Source: Bacillus dicomae
Lineage (GTDB): Bacteria > Bacillota > Bacilli > Bacillales > Bacillaceae_G
Reading direction: 5' to 3'
Length of the DNA stretch: 64,000 bases
Assembly (NCBI RefSeq): GCF_006494425.1
Contig: NZ_VHIV01000003.1
Span: forward strand, 62,001-126,000
In this document: positions 33,817 to 43,217 of the stretch, piece after piece
Numbering within the stretch: position 1 is the first letter of the stretch
Layout of the letters: every line of letters starts with the position of its first letter
Program-made: the position numbers and the translations under genes
Notes under the pieces: generated by a model
Told to the model about the DNA's origin: nothing
The model's database searches: none
The model's input: the letters and a program-made list of their open reading frames with translations, nothing else

Positions 33817-36381
33817 TTATTTAATCGGTTTCTCTGTTTTTAAAACTAAAGAACTTAACGCAGGAACTTTAATTTTATTATCATGGACAACGTAAAGTGT
33901 TTTACTACCAGCCTGTTTACCGTCTACTAGTACTTTCCAAGGACCTTTTGATGGAAGCGTTATATCAACGACTTCTCTATTTGCATTGTGAGCCACCATA
34001 AAGTATTCGTTTTTATTTCCATTGTCCTTTCCATCTATTGAATAAGCCACAACATTTTTGGGAGCATCAATAAAAGATACTTGTTTTTTTATTTGTTCTG
34101 CAGATGTCATTCTAAAGGCTGGGTACTTTTTGCGTAATTCTATTAAGCCCTTCATATAATCTACTTCATTATTAAACGCTGCACGGCGCAACCAGTCCAT
34201 CTGGTTAATTGAATCTGGAGATTTGTAACTGTTATGATCACCATATTTCGTGCGCATAAACTCTTGTCCCGCATGTAAGAACGGAATACCTTGTGATGTT
34301 AATAAAATCGAAGAAGATAATTTATGCATTTGTTTTCGCACTTCTTCACTGTCACTTGGATTAGTCAACTCAAGTTTATCCCATAATGTATGATTATCAT
34401 GCGCTTCCACATAAGTTAGCACCTGCTCTGGATCTTGGTAAGTCGACGAATTTGTATCGTAGTCAATGCCTGCCGTAATGCCTTTTTTAATACGGTCTTC
34501 CATGTTTTCCTTCCCATTTACAAAGCCATTTTCTTTCTCCTCAAATACACTACCTTTTAATCCATCACGTATATTATCGTTAAAATGAGCAATCCCTTTC
34601 ATTTTCTCTGCATTTTTTTGATTTGCTTTCAACTCAGCTGCAAGAGGTGTATTTAAATCCCAACCTTCTCCATGCAGTATAATAGAAGGGTCAATTTGAT
34701 TAACAGCTTTACGTATTTCATTCATCGTTTCATAATCATGAATACCCATTAAATCAAAACGGAATCCGTCTAAATTGTATTCTTTTGCCCAGTAAGCTAC
34801 AGAATCAATCATAAATTTCCTCATCATTTTTCGTTCTGAAGCAGTATCATTTCCTACACCGGTTCCATTCGCAAGTGTTCCGTCTTCATTGTAACGATAA
34901 TAATAACCTGGAACTAACTTATGAAAATTAGATTCAGCAGCATTATACATATGGTTATAGACTACATCCATAACAACACGAAGATTATTATCATGCAGTG
35001 TTTGAATCATTTGCTTTAATTCAGTTATTCGAACAATAGGCTCATATGGATTTGTAGAATAAGATCCCTCTGGAACGTTGAAGTTTTTCGGATCATATCC
35101 CCAGTTATATTGTGGTTCGTTTACATTCTCTTCATTTACTGATGCATAATCAAATATTGGTAAAAACTGAACGTGCGTAACACCAAGATCTTTCATATGA
35201 TCAAGGCCTGTTTTCACACCTTCAGGACCTCTTGTTCCTTTTTCTGTTACTCCTAAATATTTCCCTTTCTGCTTAATCCCACTTTCGGGCTGGATAGAAA
35301 GATCACGTACATGCAATTCATAAATAATAGCATCTTCCGGATTTTTTAATTTAGGCTTTTTGTTAGTGTTCCATTTTTTCGGATTTGTTTCTTCTAAATC
35401 AACAACCGCACCTTTATCTCCATTTACAGAAGCAGCACGTGCATACGGATCAACTGCTTCAGTCCACTTATCACCAATTTTGACCTTATATGTATAAAAG
35501 AGACCTTTTTGATTCCCTTTAAGTTCTGCTTTCCAAGTGCCCTTTTCACTTTGTTGCATGTTTATTTCAGTACCTATTTTATCGTTCCATTTTTTATATG
35601 TAACTAATTTCGCTTCACTCGCAGTAGGAGCCCATACACGGAACTTTGTATGTTGTGGTGTATATATATTCCCTAAATCGTTACCACCATAATAAAATGA
35701 ATAATCAAACTCCTCACTACGAATGACTTTACCGATTTCAGTATTTGTATCAGCTAAGTTTTCAATTTTAACTTTGTATATCTGCTTTAAATCAATTTTC
35801 TGCTCCGTAATTACTTTCACCTTATTCGTAACATTTCCACTATTTATATCATAAGGACTAATATTCTTAATTTTAATACCTTCAATTTCAATTTTCTGTT
35901 CCTTAATATGAAATGGGACATTAGTCGTTACAGTAATTTCATTGAAACTATCAATAGTTGCTTTTTGAATTGATAGATCCGAAGAAGGCTTAGAATCATA
36001 TACTTTTTCATCACCAGAAAGAATCCATACTTCGGCACGACCGTCCTTTATATTTTCAATCCAACGATCCCCACCATCTTTTTCCCACTCATTTGTACGA
36101 ATGATAAATCCTACACGATTATAGTCACCATCTATATGAATCTTAGCGTACTTTCCAAATTCATCTTCCCCAGTAAATTCATATGATTTACCATTTACAT
36201 TTTCTCCCCATATCCAAAAGTTCCAGTCTTTTGTATTTCCAGGCTGCTCTTTGTAATGAATGATAACTTCAGTTGTTTTCGAATTTGAAACTGCCTTTAC
36301 ACTTTGAATAGAGAAAACAGATGCGAACATAACAATTATAGTAAGTAATAAAACTGATTTGTTAATTAATCTTTTTATCAT
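33817..36381 (-). CDS. pulA: Type I pullulanase, secreted
   Basis: 854 residues from ATG 36381 (GAGGTG close upstream); ATG 36396 is an alternative. Signal peptide residues 1-30 (LLTIIVMFASVFSIQSVKA). Residues about 35-140 are a CBM41 starch-binding domain (NFWIWGENVNGKSYEFTG). An immunoglobulin-like linker and CBM48 follow (YTPQHTKFRVWAPTASEAKL). The GH13 barrel carries the pullulanase motif YNWGYDP and the four conserved regions: DVVYNH, GFRFDLMG (nucleophile Asp), LHGEGWD (acid Glu) and EAHDNH. It cleaves alpha-1,6 branches of pullulan and starch outside the cell. Two cre sites upstream indicate CcpA repression. Confidence 0.95.
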   Translation of the reverse strand: MIKRLINKSVLLLTIIVMFASVFSIQSVKAVSNSKTTEVIIHYKEQPGNTKDWNFWIWGENVNGKSYEFTGEDEFGKYAKIHIDGDYNRVGFIIRTNEWEKDGGDRWIENIKDGRAEVWILSGDEKVYDSKPSSDLSIQKATIDSFNEITVTTNVPFHIKEQKIEIEGIKIKNISPYDINSGNVTNKVKVITEQKIDLKQIYKVKIENLADTNTEIGKVIRSEEFDYSFYYGGNDLGNIYTPQHTKFRVWAPTASEAKLVTYKKWNDKIGTEINMQQSEKGTWKAELKGNQKGLFYTYKVKIGDKWTEAVDPYARAASVNGDKGAVVDLEETNPKKWNTNKKPKLKNPEDAIIYELHVRDLSIQPESGIKQKGKYLGVTEKGTRGPEGVKTGLDHMKDLGVTHVQFLPIFDYASVNEENVNEPQYNWGYDPKNFNVPEGSYSTNPYEPIVRITELKQMIQTLHDNNLRVVMDVVYNHMYNAAESNFHKLVPGYYYRYNEDGTLANGTGVGNDTASERKMMRKFMIDSVAYWAKEYNLDGFRFDLMGIHDYETMNEIRKAVNQIDPSIILHGEGWDLNTPLAAELKANQKNAEKMKGIAHFNDNIRDGLKGSVFEEKENGFVNGKENMEDRIKKGITAGIDYDTNSSTYQDPEQVLTYVEAHDNHTLWDKLELTNPSDSEEVRKQMHKLSSSILLTSQGIPFLHAGQEFMRTKYGDHNSYKSPDSINQMDWLRRAAFNNEVDYMKGLIELRKKYPAFRMTSAEQIKKQVSFIDAPKNVVAYSIDGKDNGNKNEYFMVAHNANREVVDITLPSKGPWKVLVDGKQAGSKTLYVVHDNKIKVPALSSLVLKTEKPIK

Positions 36382-36530
36382 TTGCACCTCATACACCCTT
36401 TCTTTACATAGTACGAACGATTTATTATGCCCGTACTACATTCCAATACTTAAATTAATCTAGAAATCTATTTTTACTTCACCCCCATGTTTGCTATTTT
36501 CAAATCTGTATTTCAATGATCTTTTCAATA

Positions 36531-36544
36531 CGAAAACGTTTGCA
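36531..36544 (-). promoter_or_regulatory. CcpA cre-like site, imperfect
   Basis: Minus strand TGCAAACGTTTTCG matches 12 of 14 positions of the B. subtilis consensus TGWAANCGNTNWCA. It is about 150 bases upstream of the pullulanase start. Confidence 0.55.
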
Positions 36545-36629
36545 TTAATGTTTAAAAAAATAGTTTGTTTATGTCTTCATATATTTGTAAACACTAAAAG
36601 ATCAGGGAAATTATTTTAAAGCAATCGTT

Positions 36630-36643
36630 TGTTATCGCTTTCA
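36630..36643 (-). promoter_or_regulatory. CcpA cre site, perfect consensus match
   Basis: Minus strand TGAAAGCGATAACA matches TGWAANCGNTNWCA at every position. About 250 bases upstream of the pullulanase start. Confidence 0.7.
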
Positions 36644-36792
36644 TTTTATAGTACTTTCCGTTAAGGGGTCAATATATTATTAATTTTCTGTTTTTACACA
36701 CTATAAACCTTACATATTTGACGTAACTTTTAAAGATACCCTCCCTAATTATTGCTAAGTAAGTATATTTTCACTAATGCATAATTACGTAA

Positions 36793-36832
36793 AAAAACAG
36801 CTAATGTCCTTTTAAGGATATTAGCTGTTTTT
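36793..36832 (-). terminator. Terminator of the neutral protease gene
   Basis: AAAAACAGCTAAT-TCC arms pair with GGA-ATTAGCTGTTTTT; T run on both strands, only the leftward gene ends here. Confidence 0.85.
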
Positions 36833-36872
36833 CATAATGTAATAATAAATGAATGATAACTATATTTCTAAC

Positions 36873-38576
36873 TTACTTAATTTTTGCTGCATCAAATGCC
36901 TTTTGTACCGCTTGAACTTCCGCTGTATTCGCACCATATTTATTTGTAGCCACTCGAATACATGCTGATCTCAATTCTTTGAAATTAGAAGTCATGTTTA
37001 ACTCATCTGTATTTGCATAATAGAAAATATCAAACATTTTATCTTCACCAATTCCTTTAACAGTTACTCCGTTATGAGTTCCGCCTTTTGCAATAAGATA
37101 CGCAACTTTATTAATAATGCTTGAATTAAAATGAACGCCACCTTGATCCCATCCATTAAAATCGTTAAATTCACTGTAATCATCTGGATAAGGTACTCCA
37201 AGTGAAGATGGAACAGAAGCTGGGTTTTCCATATCACGGAAGACTGATCCAGTTTGTTCTCCCATCGTCCAGTTAAAGCTGCCATTATTTACGTATTTCT
37301 CAATAGATGTTCCCATAATATCAGATAGTGCCTCATTAATCGCACCAGATTCACCGTAATATTCAAGATTAGATTCACTAGAAGTTACAGCATGTGTAAA
37401 CTCATGGCCAGCTACGTCATATGCTTTGACGATAGGATCTCCATATACAAGCATACTTCCATTATTCGCACTTAACGCATTCTGCCAATTTTTCGGATCA
37501 TTCGTATCTCCGGAATCCCAAGCATGTACAACTGAAACTACCTTTTGTCCCTTATTATCAAAGCTATTACGATTGTATTTGTCTTTATAAAAATCAAAAA
37601 CTTTTGTTGCTAAGTAATGAGCACTTACTGCTTTTGGATCGTTAAAGGTTGTCGAAGTACTAATTGCTAATGTGCCAGGATAATAGCTTTCTTCTTTAGT
37701 AATATCTCTGTAATTCACATCATATGTTTCAATTCCTTGCCCTCTTGTATAATCAGCCAGAGCATATTTACCATTACTTTGTTTAGAAATACCAAATGAA
37801 CGAGAGATCCCTAAATCATCTTTTCCAGTGCCCGTTAATGATGTAAGACTGCTTTTTTTACTTTTCTTTAAGGCTCCAACTAGTTTTTCACTTGCTTTCA
37901 AGTTAGACTCTTGCACCATATTTTTTAACATATCACCATTTTGTGCATTTACTAAATATGTTCCGGAAACATATTTTGGTGTTGCCGCTTCAAATGTAAC
38001 CTGGTATGCATTGCTAGCCTGTCCGTTATTTTCATCAACAAAAATAACTTCCTTAACTTCTGGCTCCGAAATAAAATTGATATCGTTCCCGTACTTCGTA
38101 TAAATATATTGTTTCGCTTCATCTTTTGATAGATTGATAGGCTTTTTCAATTCTTCTTGTTTTAAATTTTGCGCGCTATCGCCTGAAACACTTTTAATAA
38201 CACCGTTATTATCTACGTGTGCAGTTAATTGATGGCCATATACTTCTTTTCCTTCATATGTTTGTTGTATACGTACAAGTGTAGTCCCATCATATGAATC
38301 ACGTTTTTGAAGAACTTTATAATCTACTCCAGTTTCTCCATTGACTTGCTTGGAAGAAAGGGCTTGTTCTGTTTTCTCCTTAAGAGCATCTTTTACTACA
38401 TTCTCTGGTGCCTTTTGTGACGGTTGTGTAAGTTCACCTGAACGGAATGATTCCTCCTGAATTTGAACTTGTAGTTGATCTGTTTCCTCTGCATGACCTA
38501 CTCCGTATGGTGTTACTGCTGTTAAAGCTAAACCTGTTGTTAATGCTACCTTAGTTAATGTCTTTTTGTTTTTCAT
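36873..38576 (-). CDS. npr: Neutral metalloprotease (bacillolysin, M4 thermolysin family)
   Basis: 567 residues from ATG 38576 (CGAGGTGAAAAA), the usual length. Signal peptide 1-27 (LTTGLALTAVTPYGVGHAEE). An FTP/PepSY propeptide covers about 30-245, with the mature enzyme after SLTSLTGTGKDDLG. Zinc site HEFTH in VAGHEFTHAVTS, third ligand in GAINEALSD, and catalytic histidine in GWDQGGVHFNSSIINK. It is secreted and degrades proteins. A PlcR box 97 bases upstream of the start indicates quorum-sensing control together with virulence factors. No sign of decay. Confidence 0.96.
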   Translation of the reverse strand: MKNKKTLTKVALTTGLALTAVTPYGVGHAEETDQLQVQIQEESFRSGELTQPSQKAPENVVKDALKEKTEQALSSKQVNGETGVDYKVLQKRDSYDGTTLVRIQQTYEGKEVYGHQLTAHVDNNGVIKSVSGDSAQNLKQEELKKPINLSKDEAKQYIYTKYGNDINFISEPEVKEVIFVDENNGQASNAYQVTFEAATPKYVSGTYLVNAQNGDMLKNMVQESNLKASEKLVGALKKSKKSSLTSLTGTGKDDLGISRSFGISKQSNGKYALADYTRGQGIETYDVNYRDITKEESYYPGTLAISTSTTFNDPKAVSAHYLATKVFDFYKDKYNRNSFDNKGQKVVSVVHAWDSGDTNDPKNWQNALSANNGSMLVYGDPIVKAYDVAGHEFTHAVTSSESNLEYYGESGAINEALSDIMGTSIEKYVNNGSFNWTMGEQTGSVFRDMENPASVPSSLGVPYPDDYSEFNDFNGWDQGGVHFNSSIINKVAYLIAKGGTHNGVTVKGIGEDKMFDIFYYANTDELNMTSNFKELRSACIRVATNKYGANTAEVQAVQKAFDAAKIK

Positions 38577-38672
38577 TTTTTCACCTCGTATAATTTTGAA
38601 ATAGAAAGCTTGTACAAAGTATACTGCCTGTTTCTGTCGAAAAAAAGGGAAAATACACAATTTATGTAACAT

Positions 38673-38688
38673 TATGCAAAATTACATA
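38673..38688. promoter_or_regulatory. PlcR box
   Basis: TATGCAAAATTACATA fits TATGNANNNNTNCATA exactly and sits in the larger palindrome CATTATG...CATAATG. A TATACT -10-like element lies between it and the protease start. Confidence 0.85.
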
Positions 38689-38743
38689 ATGTAAGGAAGA
38701 TGTTCTAACAAAGAACAACTTATATAAGTGCATGAATTCCAAT

Positions 38744-38768
38744 AAAAAAAGAGCACTATAAGGTGCTC
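38744..38768 (-). terminator. Terminator-like hairpin on the minus strand
   Basis: GAGCAC and GTGCTC pair around a 6-base loop, followed on the minus strand by TTTTTTTATT. It may once have ended the gene whose debris lies at 39030-39197. Confidence 0.65.
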
Positions 38769-39029
38769 CTCAAATACGATTATAAATTATACATTGTGTC
38801 ATTTATTAGTATATGCTCGTCTCATTCAATTGTTTATTTGGTAATTTCGCTGCACAATAACTTATAAAAATTAGTTATCTCATACATTGAATTTCTTCGA
38901 TACTATTTGATTAATAAATAAAAGAGATATTTAAAATAATATAAGAGATAAGCATTATAAAAGTAAACCAATAGATAAAGATAGCACTCGACATGTATTG
39001 TGTTATTCTTTTTTTCATATAAATTTGTT

Positions 39030-39197
39030 TTACTTATTTACTTTTTCAGGATTAATTTGAAATTGACCTTTCCAAGATCCAGCTATTTTTCCTATTTTAT
39101 TTATGTTTACATCTAATGTTAAAGGCTGTTTAAAGGAACCTCTCTCTCGTTTGATGCCTGCATTATAGAGAAACCAGAATGCCCATTTTTGTGACAA
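39030..39197 (-). pseudogene. C-terminal fragment of an unidentified protein
   Basis: The minus strand reads QKWAFWFLYNAGIKRERGSF, QPLTLDVNINKIGKIAGSWK and GQFQINPEKVNK before a stop at 39030, with a stop codon a few residues upstream and no good start. The composition is clearly protein-like. I do not recognise the family. Confidence 0.45.
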
Positions 39198-39295
39198 AAA
39201 AATAATATTTTTTTATGATGTACTACTACGTACATTCATGATATAAACAAATATTCATATTAATTAAAGTAAACTTTTTTCTCAACAACAACATA

Positions 39296-39331
39296 AAACC
39301 CACTCTCAACTATTTTTAAGAGTGGGTTTTA
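39296..39331 (-). terminator. Terminator
   Basis: AAAACCCACTCT pairs with AGAGTGGGTTTT around CAACTATTTTTA-type loop; T run follows on both strands. It belongs to the GyrI-like remnant. Confidence 0.8.
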
Positions 39332-39384
39332 TACTAAAAAAAATTATTTTAATACCTCTTATAATTTATACTACTTATTAAAAA

Positions 39385-39690
39385 CTATATTTCTGACATG
39401 AATTTATTTGTTCTTTTTATTGGCACAAATAAATCAACCTTTAATTTTCCTTCTAGGTCTTCTGCAACATTGTTCATACAAAACTCTAAATTATCCCTAT
39501 CATAATCTGCACTATACTCACTATTTGGTAACCACACTGCGTACATATATCGATACACTTCACTTAATTTATGAGGTTCATCATAGAACTGGAATAGAGC
39601 GTATTGACCTCCATCTACACATTTAAATTGCACATCCTGATGCGGTTCTTTTTCAAAGTTTTCAGGTACGAAATGTCCCTATTCATTCAT
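39385..39690 (-). pseudogene. GyrI-like/AraC effector-binding domain, C-terminal fragment
   Basis: The frame reads HFVPENFEKEPHQDVQFKCV, then GGQYALFQFYDEPHKLSEVY, AVWLPNSEYSADYDRDNLEF and KLKVDLFVPIKRTNKF. This is the C-terminal half of the GyrI-like small-molecule-binding domain (as in AraC/Rob effector domains). A TAG lies directly before HFVPEN and no N-terminal half is present, so the gene has lost its 5' part. A short product from an internal start is possible but unlikely to fold. Confidence 0.7.
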
Positions 39691-39849
39691 TTTTCATGCG
39701 TATGTATGTACATTTGTTAATTTATTCGATATATTATGTGTATTGAATGATTACGAAAAGCTTATAGGTCGCTAAAAAACAACTTATATTTTATATCCGT
39801 GAAAACTACAAAATGTATGTAAATCCATTTGTCAAATGAATTTAATGCG

Positions 39850-39923
39850 GAAGGAGGTTTGTGGTTACTTCATCGGGATATAATAATCAGTTTTAAACTG
39901 ATAAAAATATAGGAGGCGACATT
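39850..39923 (+). promoter_or_regulatory. secY2 leader with an extra ribosome-site-like sequence
   Basis: GGAAGGAGG at about 39850 is as strong as the real site (TAGGAGGCGAC before ATG 39924) but precedes only a tiny frame starting GTGGTTACTTCATCG and ending TTTTAA. A small hairpin (ATCAGTTTTAAACTGAT) lies between. It could be a leader peptide or a remnant of a lost gene. Confidence 0.35.
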
Positions 39924-41228
39924 ATGTTTCGTACGATTTCAAATTTCATGAGAGTAGCTGAGATAAGAAGGAAAATCCTTTTTACATTAGCGATGTTAAT
40001 TGTTTTTCGAATTGGCACGTTTATTCCAGTTCCTCATACTAACGCAGAGGTATTAAAAGTACAAGATCAAGCTAACGTTTTAGGTATGTTAAACGTATTT
40101 GGCGGAGGAGCACTGCAACACTTCTCAATCTTTGCTGTAGGTATTACACCATATATTACAGCTTCCATCATAGTACAATTACTACAAATGGACGTTATAC
40201 CTAAATTTTCGGAATGGGCAAAGCAAGGAGAAATGGGCCGTAAGAAATCAGCTCAATTCACTCGATACTTTACAATCATTCTCGCATTCATACAAGCCAT
40301 CGGGATGTCTTATGGCTTTAATAATATAGCAGGTGGACAATTAATAACAGATCAAAGCTGGACTACATACTTATTTATTGCGACAGTTTTAACTGCAGGT
40401 ACTGCATTTTTACTTTGGTTAGGTGAACAAATTACTGCTAATGGAGTAGGTAATGGTATTTCGATGCTTATCTTCGCAGGACTTGTAGCAGCGATTCCAA
40501 ATGTTGCGAATCAAATTTATTTACAACAATTTCAAAATGCAGGCGATCAATTATTCATGCACATCATAAAAATGATCTTAATTGGTCTCGTAATTTTAGC
40601 GATCGTTGTTGGTGTTATTTACATTCAACAAGCTGTGCGTAAAATACCGATTCAATATGCAAAAGCTGTTTCAGGGAACAATCAATATCAAGGAGCAAAA
40701 AACACTCATTTACCTCTTAAAGTAAATAGTGCTGGTGTAATTCCAGTAATCTTTGCGTCCGCCTTTTTAATGACGCCGCGTACAATTGCGCAGCTCTTCC
40801 CTGATTCAAGCGTATCAAAGTGGTTAGTTGCAAACCTTGATTTCGCACATCCAATTGGAATGACCATATATATCGGTCTTATCGTTGCTTTTACATACTT
40901 CTATGCATTTATTCAAGTAAATCCTGAACAAATGGCTGAGAATTTGAAAAAGCAAAATGGCTATGTGCCTGGTATTCGTCCTGGAAAATCAACAGAACAG
41001 TATGTAACTAAAATTTTATACCGTTTAACATTTATCGGCGCGATTTTCTTAGGTGCAATTTCAATTTTACCACTCGTATTTACGAAAATTGCTACATTAC
41101 CACCTTCTGCTCAAATTGGTGGTACAAGCTTACTTATCATTGTCGGTGTAGCACTAGAAACTATGAAGACTTTAGAAAGCCAGCTTGTAAAACGTCATTA
41201 TAAAGGCTTTATTAAAAAAGTGAATTAA
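39924..41228 (+). CDS. secY2: Second preprotein translocase channel subunit SecY
   Basis: 434 residues, complete SecY with ten membrane helices. Diagnostic segments: FRIGTFIPVPHTNAE near residue 28, the plug and helix 2 region VFGGGALQHFSIFAVGITPYITASII, QEAMGRKKSAQFTRY-like GEMGRKKSAQFTRYF, and the ribosome/SecA-contact loop NGYVPGIRPGKSTEQYV near residue 345. The main SecY is normally within the ribosomal-protein operon; here the gene is alone, with its own terminator. It could form an alternative channel with the normal SecE/G, perhaps for a subset of exported proteins. No secA2 or accessory gene is nearby. Confidence 0.93.
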   Translation: MFRTISNFMRVAEIRRKILFTLAMLIVFRIGTFIPVPHTNAEVLKVQDQANVLGMLNVFGGGALQHFSIFAVGITPYITASIIVQLLQMDVIPKFSEWAKQGEMGRKKSAQFTRYFTIILAFIQAIGMSYGFNNIAGGQLITDQSWTTYLFIATVLTAGTAFLLWLGEQITANGVGNGISMLIFAGLVAAIPNVANQIYLQQFQNAGDQLFMHIIKMILIGLVILAIVVGVIYIQQAVRKIPIQYAKAVSGNNQYQGAKNTHLPLKVNSAGVIPVIFASAFLMTPRTIAQLFPDSSVSKWLVANLDFAHPIGMTIYIGLIVAFTYFYAFIQVNPEQMAENLKKQNGYVPGIRPGKSTEQYVTKILYRLTFIGAIFLGAISILPLVFTKIATLPPSAQIGGTSLLIIVGVALETMKTLESQLVKRHYKGFIKKVN

Positions 41229-41232
41229 TTAT

Positions 41233-41276
41233 AAAAAACACACTATGGTTTAAAGACATAGTGTGTTTTTTTATTT
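41233..41276. terminator. Bidirectional terminator
   Basis: AAAAAACACACTATG pairs perfectly with CATAGTGTGTTTTTT, serving secY2 and the leftward TetR gene. Confidence 0.9.
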
Positions 41277-41317
41277 TATATAAATATCGCCATTAATTCT
41301 TGATTTTAAAATCCTTA

Positions 41318-41983
41318 TTATTGTGCATGTAAAATACCTTGAAGTACAACTTCTAATCCCCAGCGGAACCTTTCTTCTCCACCAGACAACATATCATTTT
41401 TTAAACTTACAATCATCGGATACTTTACTTCATCTAATGTTTCGTACGAAGCGCGAATTGCGTCAAGTGTAGCTTCCTTTTCTTTACGTGCTGTTTGTTC
41501 ATATGCGACTGAAGCAGCATATAACAGTAGAATATCTACTCCCCATGCTGATGATTTCGCATTCACTCCTCCTACGTATAATTGGTGCAAAATCTGTTCG
41601 GTAAGAGCTAACGAATTTGGTCCAATTGGAATTGTCATTAAAGCCAATTCCGCCATTCCAGGGGAATTAAACAAAATTCTGAAATATGAATATACAAGTT
41701 CGAATAATGCTTTTTTCCATGTCTCATTTTTGACATCTATTTCTTCAATTTTTCCTAGACCATAATCTAATACAAACGCTCTTAATTCATCAGCATTTTT
41801 AACATAAACATATAAAGAAGATGGTCCTGTATCTAGCATTTTTGCAATTTTTCTCATACTAAGACCTGATATCCCTTCAGATTCCAGGAGGTTATATGCA
41901 GTTTTCACAATAATTTCTTTACTCAATGGTTCTTTTGCTGGTCGCGAACGACGGCTATTCGTTGTATTCGTTTTCTCTTCCAT
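41318..41983 (-). CDS. TetR-family regulator of the TetX-like monooxygenase
   Basis: 221 residues; ATG 41983 after AAGGAGAAC. N-terminal helix-turn-helix at about 20-65 (EGISGLSMRKIAKMLDTGPS and SLYVYVKNADEL) and a C-terminal ligand domain of the TetR_C_1 type (MTIPIGPNSLALTEQILHQL). It begins 24 bases after the monooxygenase stop, so the two form one leftward operon. A 15-base palindrome in front of that operon is its likely operator, making the circuit autoregulated. Confidence 0.88.
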   Translation of the reverse strand: MEEKTNTTNSRRSRPAKEPLSKEIIVKTAYNLLESEGISGLSMRKIAKMLDTGPSSLYVYVKNADELRAFVLDYGLGKIEEIDVKNETWKKALFELVYSYFRILFNSPGMAELALMTIPIGPNSLALTEQILHQLYVGGVNAKSSAWGVDILLLYAASVAYEQTARKEKEATLDAIRASYETLDEVKYPMIVSLKNDMLSGGEERFRWGLEVVLQGILHAQ

Positions 41984-42007
41984 AGTTCTCCTTAATTACA
42001 TTCAGTT

Positions 42008-43171
42008 TTATTGTTGTTCATGAAGTTGATTCATAAGATTATACATTTTAATAGCAGCATCTTCTGAAAAACAAATTTCAAGGTTATCATTTGAAATAGC
42101 AGCAGATTGTGAAGAATAATCGTACATTTTTCCTTCATAATTTTTGATTGCTTCGTTCAAATCGTCATATTTTACAATAGCTAGTGCAAGTTCTGCCGCA
42201 TCACGCATAGCTAGGTTCACACCTTCTCCAGCAAATGGAGACATTAAATGAGCAGCATCACCAATTAAAGTAACACCAGGTGTACTATTCCAAGTTAGCC
42301 CCACAGGTAACATATAAATTCGTCTAGGAAAAATTGCACCATCTGCACATCTAATATAATTTTTAAGAGTTTCATCCCAGTCCTCAAAAGATTGTAGAAG
42401 TTGACTCTTTGCTGCTTCTAAATTTCCAAATGGAATCCCACAATTATCAAGCCATTCTTTATTAGTTCTAAAACTTAAGTATACTCGAATACTGTCATCT
42501 CCATTTAACTGTGCTAAAATACCTTTATGATCCGAAAGTGCAAAGACTTTACCACGTCGATTAAACTCCGCTATTTCCGGATGATTTTCCGTGACATTTT
42601 GCAAATTCAATTCAATCATACTAATTCCAGTATATTGCGGTACCGAATCTGTGACAAGTGGGCGAATTCGTGAAAAAGCTCCATCTGCCGCTACAACTAA
42701 ATCCACAATATCTACATGTCCATTTTCAAAATGAAGTTTATGCATACCGTTTTCTAGAGAAACGGCTTTTATTAAATTATATCCCCAATGTATACATTCT
42801 GAATCAACAGAGTTTAAAAGCAACTCACGCAAAGTACCACGATCAATTTCAGGACGATTCCCGCCAGCTGAATCTGCTTCTTCATCTAAATATATATTTC
42901 CACTCTTATCAAATAAACGAAAGTCTTCTCCCTCATATCTAGCAAATTCATAAAATCGCTCTAACAACCCTGCTTCTTTTAACGCCTCTTGACCAGAATC
43001 GTGATGGATATCTAATGAACCTCCTTGTTGACGATTCATTGGTGATGTTTCTTTTTCATACACCACACTTTTTAAACCATGTTTTTGTAATATACGAGCT
43101 AATGTTAACCCTCCTGGTCCAGCACCTATAATGGCAATTCTTTTTTTCGTATTGTTCGTTCTTTCCATCAT
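42008..43171 (-). CDS. TetX-like FAD-dependent monooxygenase
   Basis: 387 residues; ATG 43171 after AAGGTGGGATTA (ATG 43168 also possible). FAD motif RIAIIGAGPGGLTLARIL, then GGSLDIHHDSGQEALKEAGL, LVVAADGAFSRIRP, and GDAAHLMSPFAGEGVNLAM near residue 298. These match TetX, the flavoenzyme that hydroxylates tetracyclines, more closely than general class A hydroxylases. Whether tetracycline is a substrate cannot be told from sequence. The downstream TetR gene and upstream palindrome suggest induction by a small molecule. Confidence 0.88.
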   Translation of the reverse strand: MMERTNNTKKRIAIIGAGPGGLTLARILQKHGLKSVVYEKETSPMNRQQGGSLDIHHDSGQEALKEAGLLERFYEFARYEGEDFRLFDKSGNIYLDEEADSAGGNRPEIDRGTLRELLLNSVDSECIHWGYNLIKAVSLENGMHKLHFENGHVDIVDLVVAADGAFSRIRPLVTDSVPQYTGISMIELNLQNVTENHPEIAEFNRRGKVFALSDHKGILAQLNGDDSIRVYLSFRTNKEWLDNCGIPFGNLEAAKSQLLQSFEDWDETLKNYIRCADGAIFPRRIYMLPVGLTWNSTPGVTLIGDAAHLMSPFAGEGVNLAMRDAAELALAIVKYDDLNEAIKNYEGKMYDYSSQSAAISNDNLEICFSEDAAIKMYNLMNQLHEQQ

Positions 43172-43217
43172 TAATCCCACCTTACATGTTTTTGAATTAC
43201 TTGTTCTATTTATAACA

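Larger units (their letters stand above)
36382..36872. other. Intergenic region between pullulanase and protease genes
   Basis: Contains the two cre-like sites of the pullulanase gene and the protease terminator (36793-36832). No coding region seen. Confidence 0.6.

Noticed and set aside
37064..37285. Leu/Ile-rich frame inside the protease gene on the same strand
   Set aside because: Shifted reading of a well-supported gene with intact motifs; no ribosome site.
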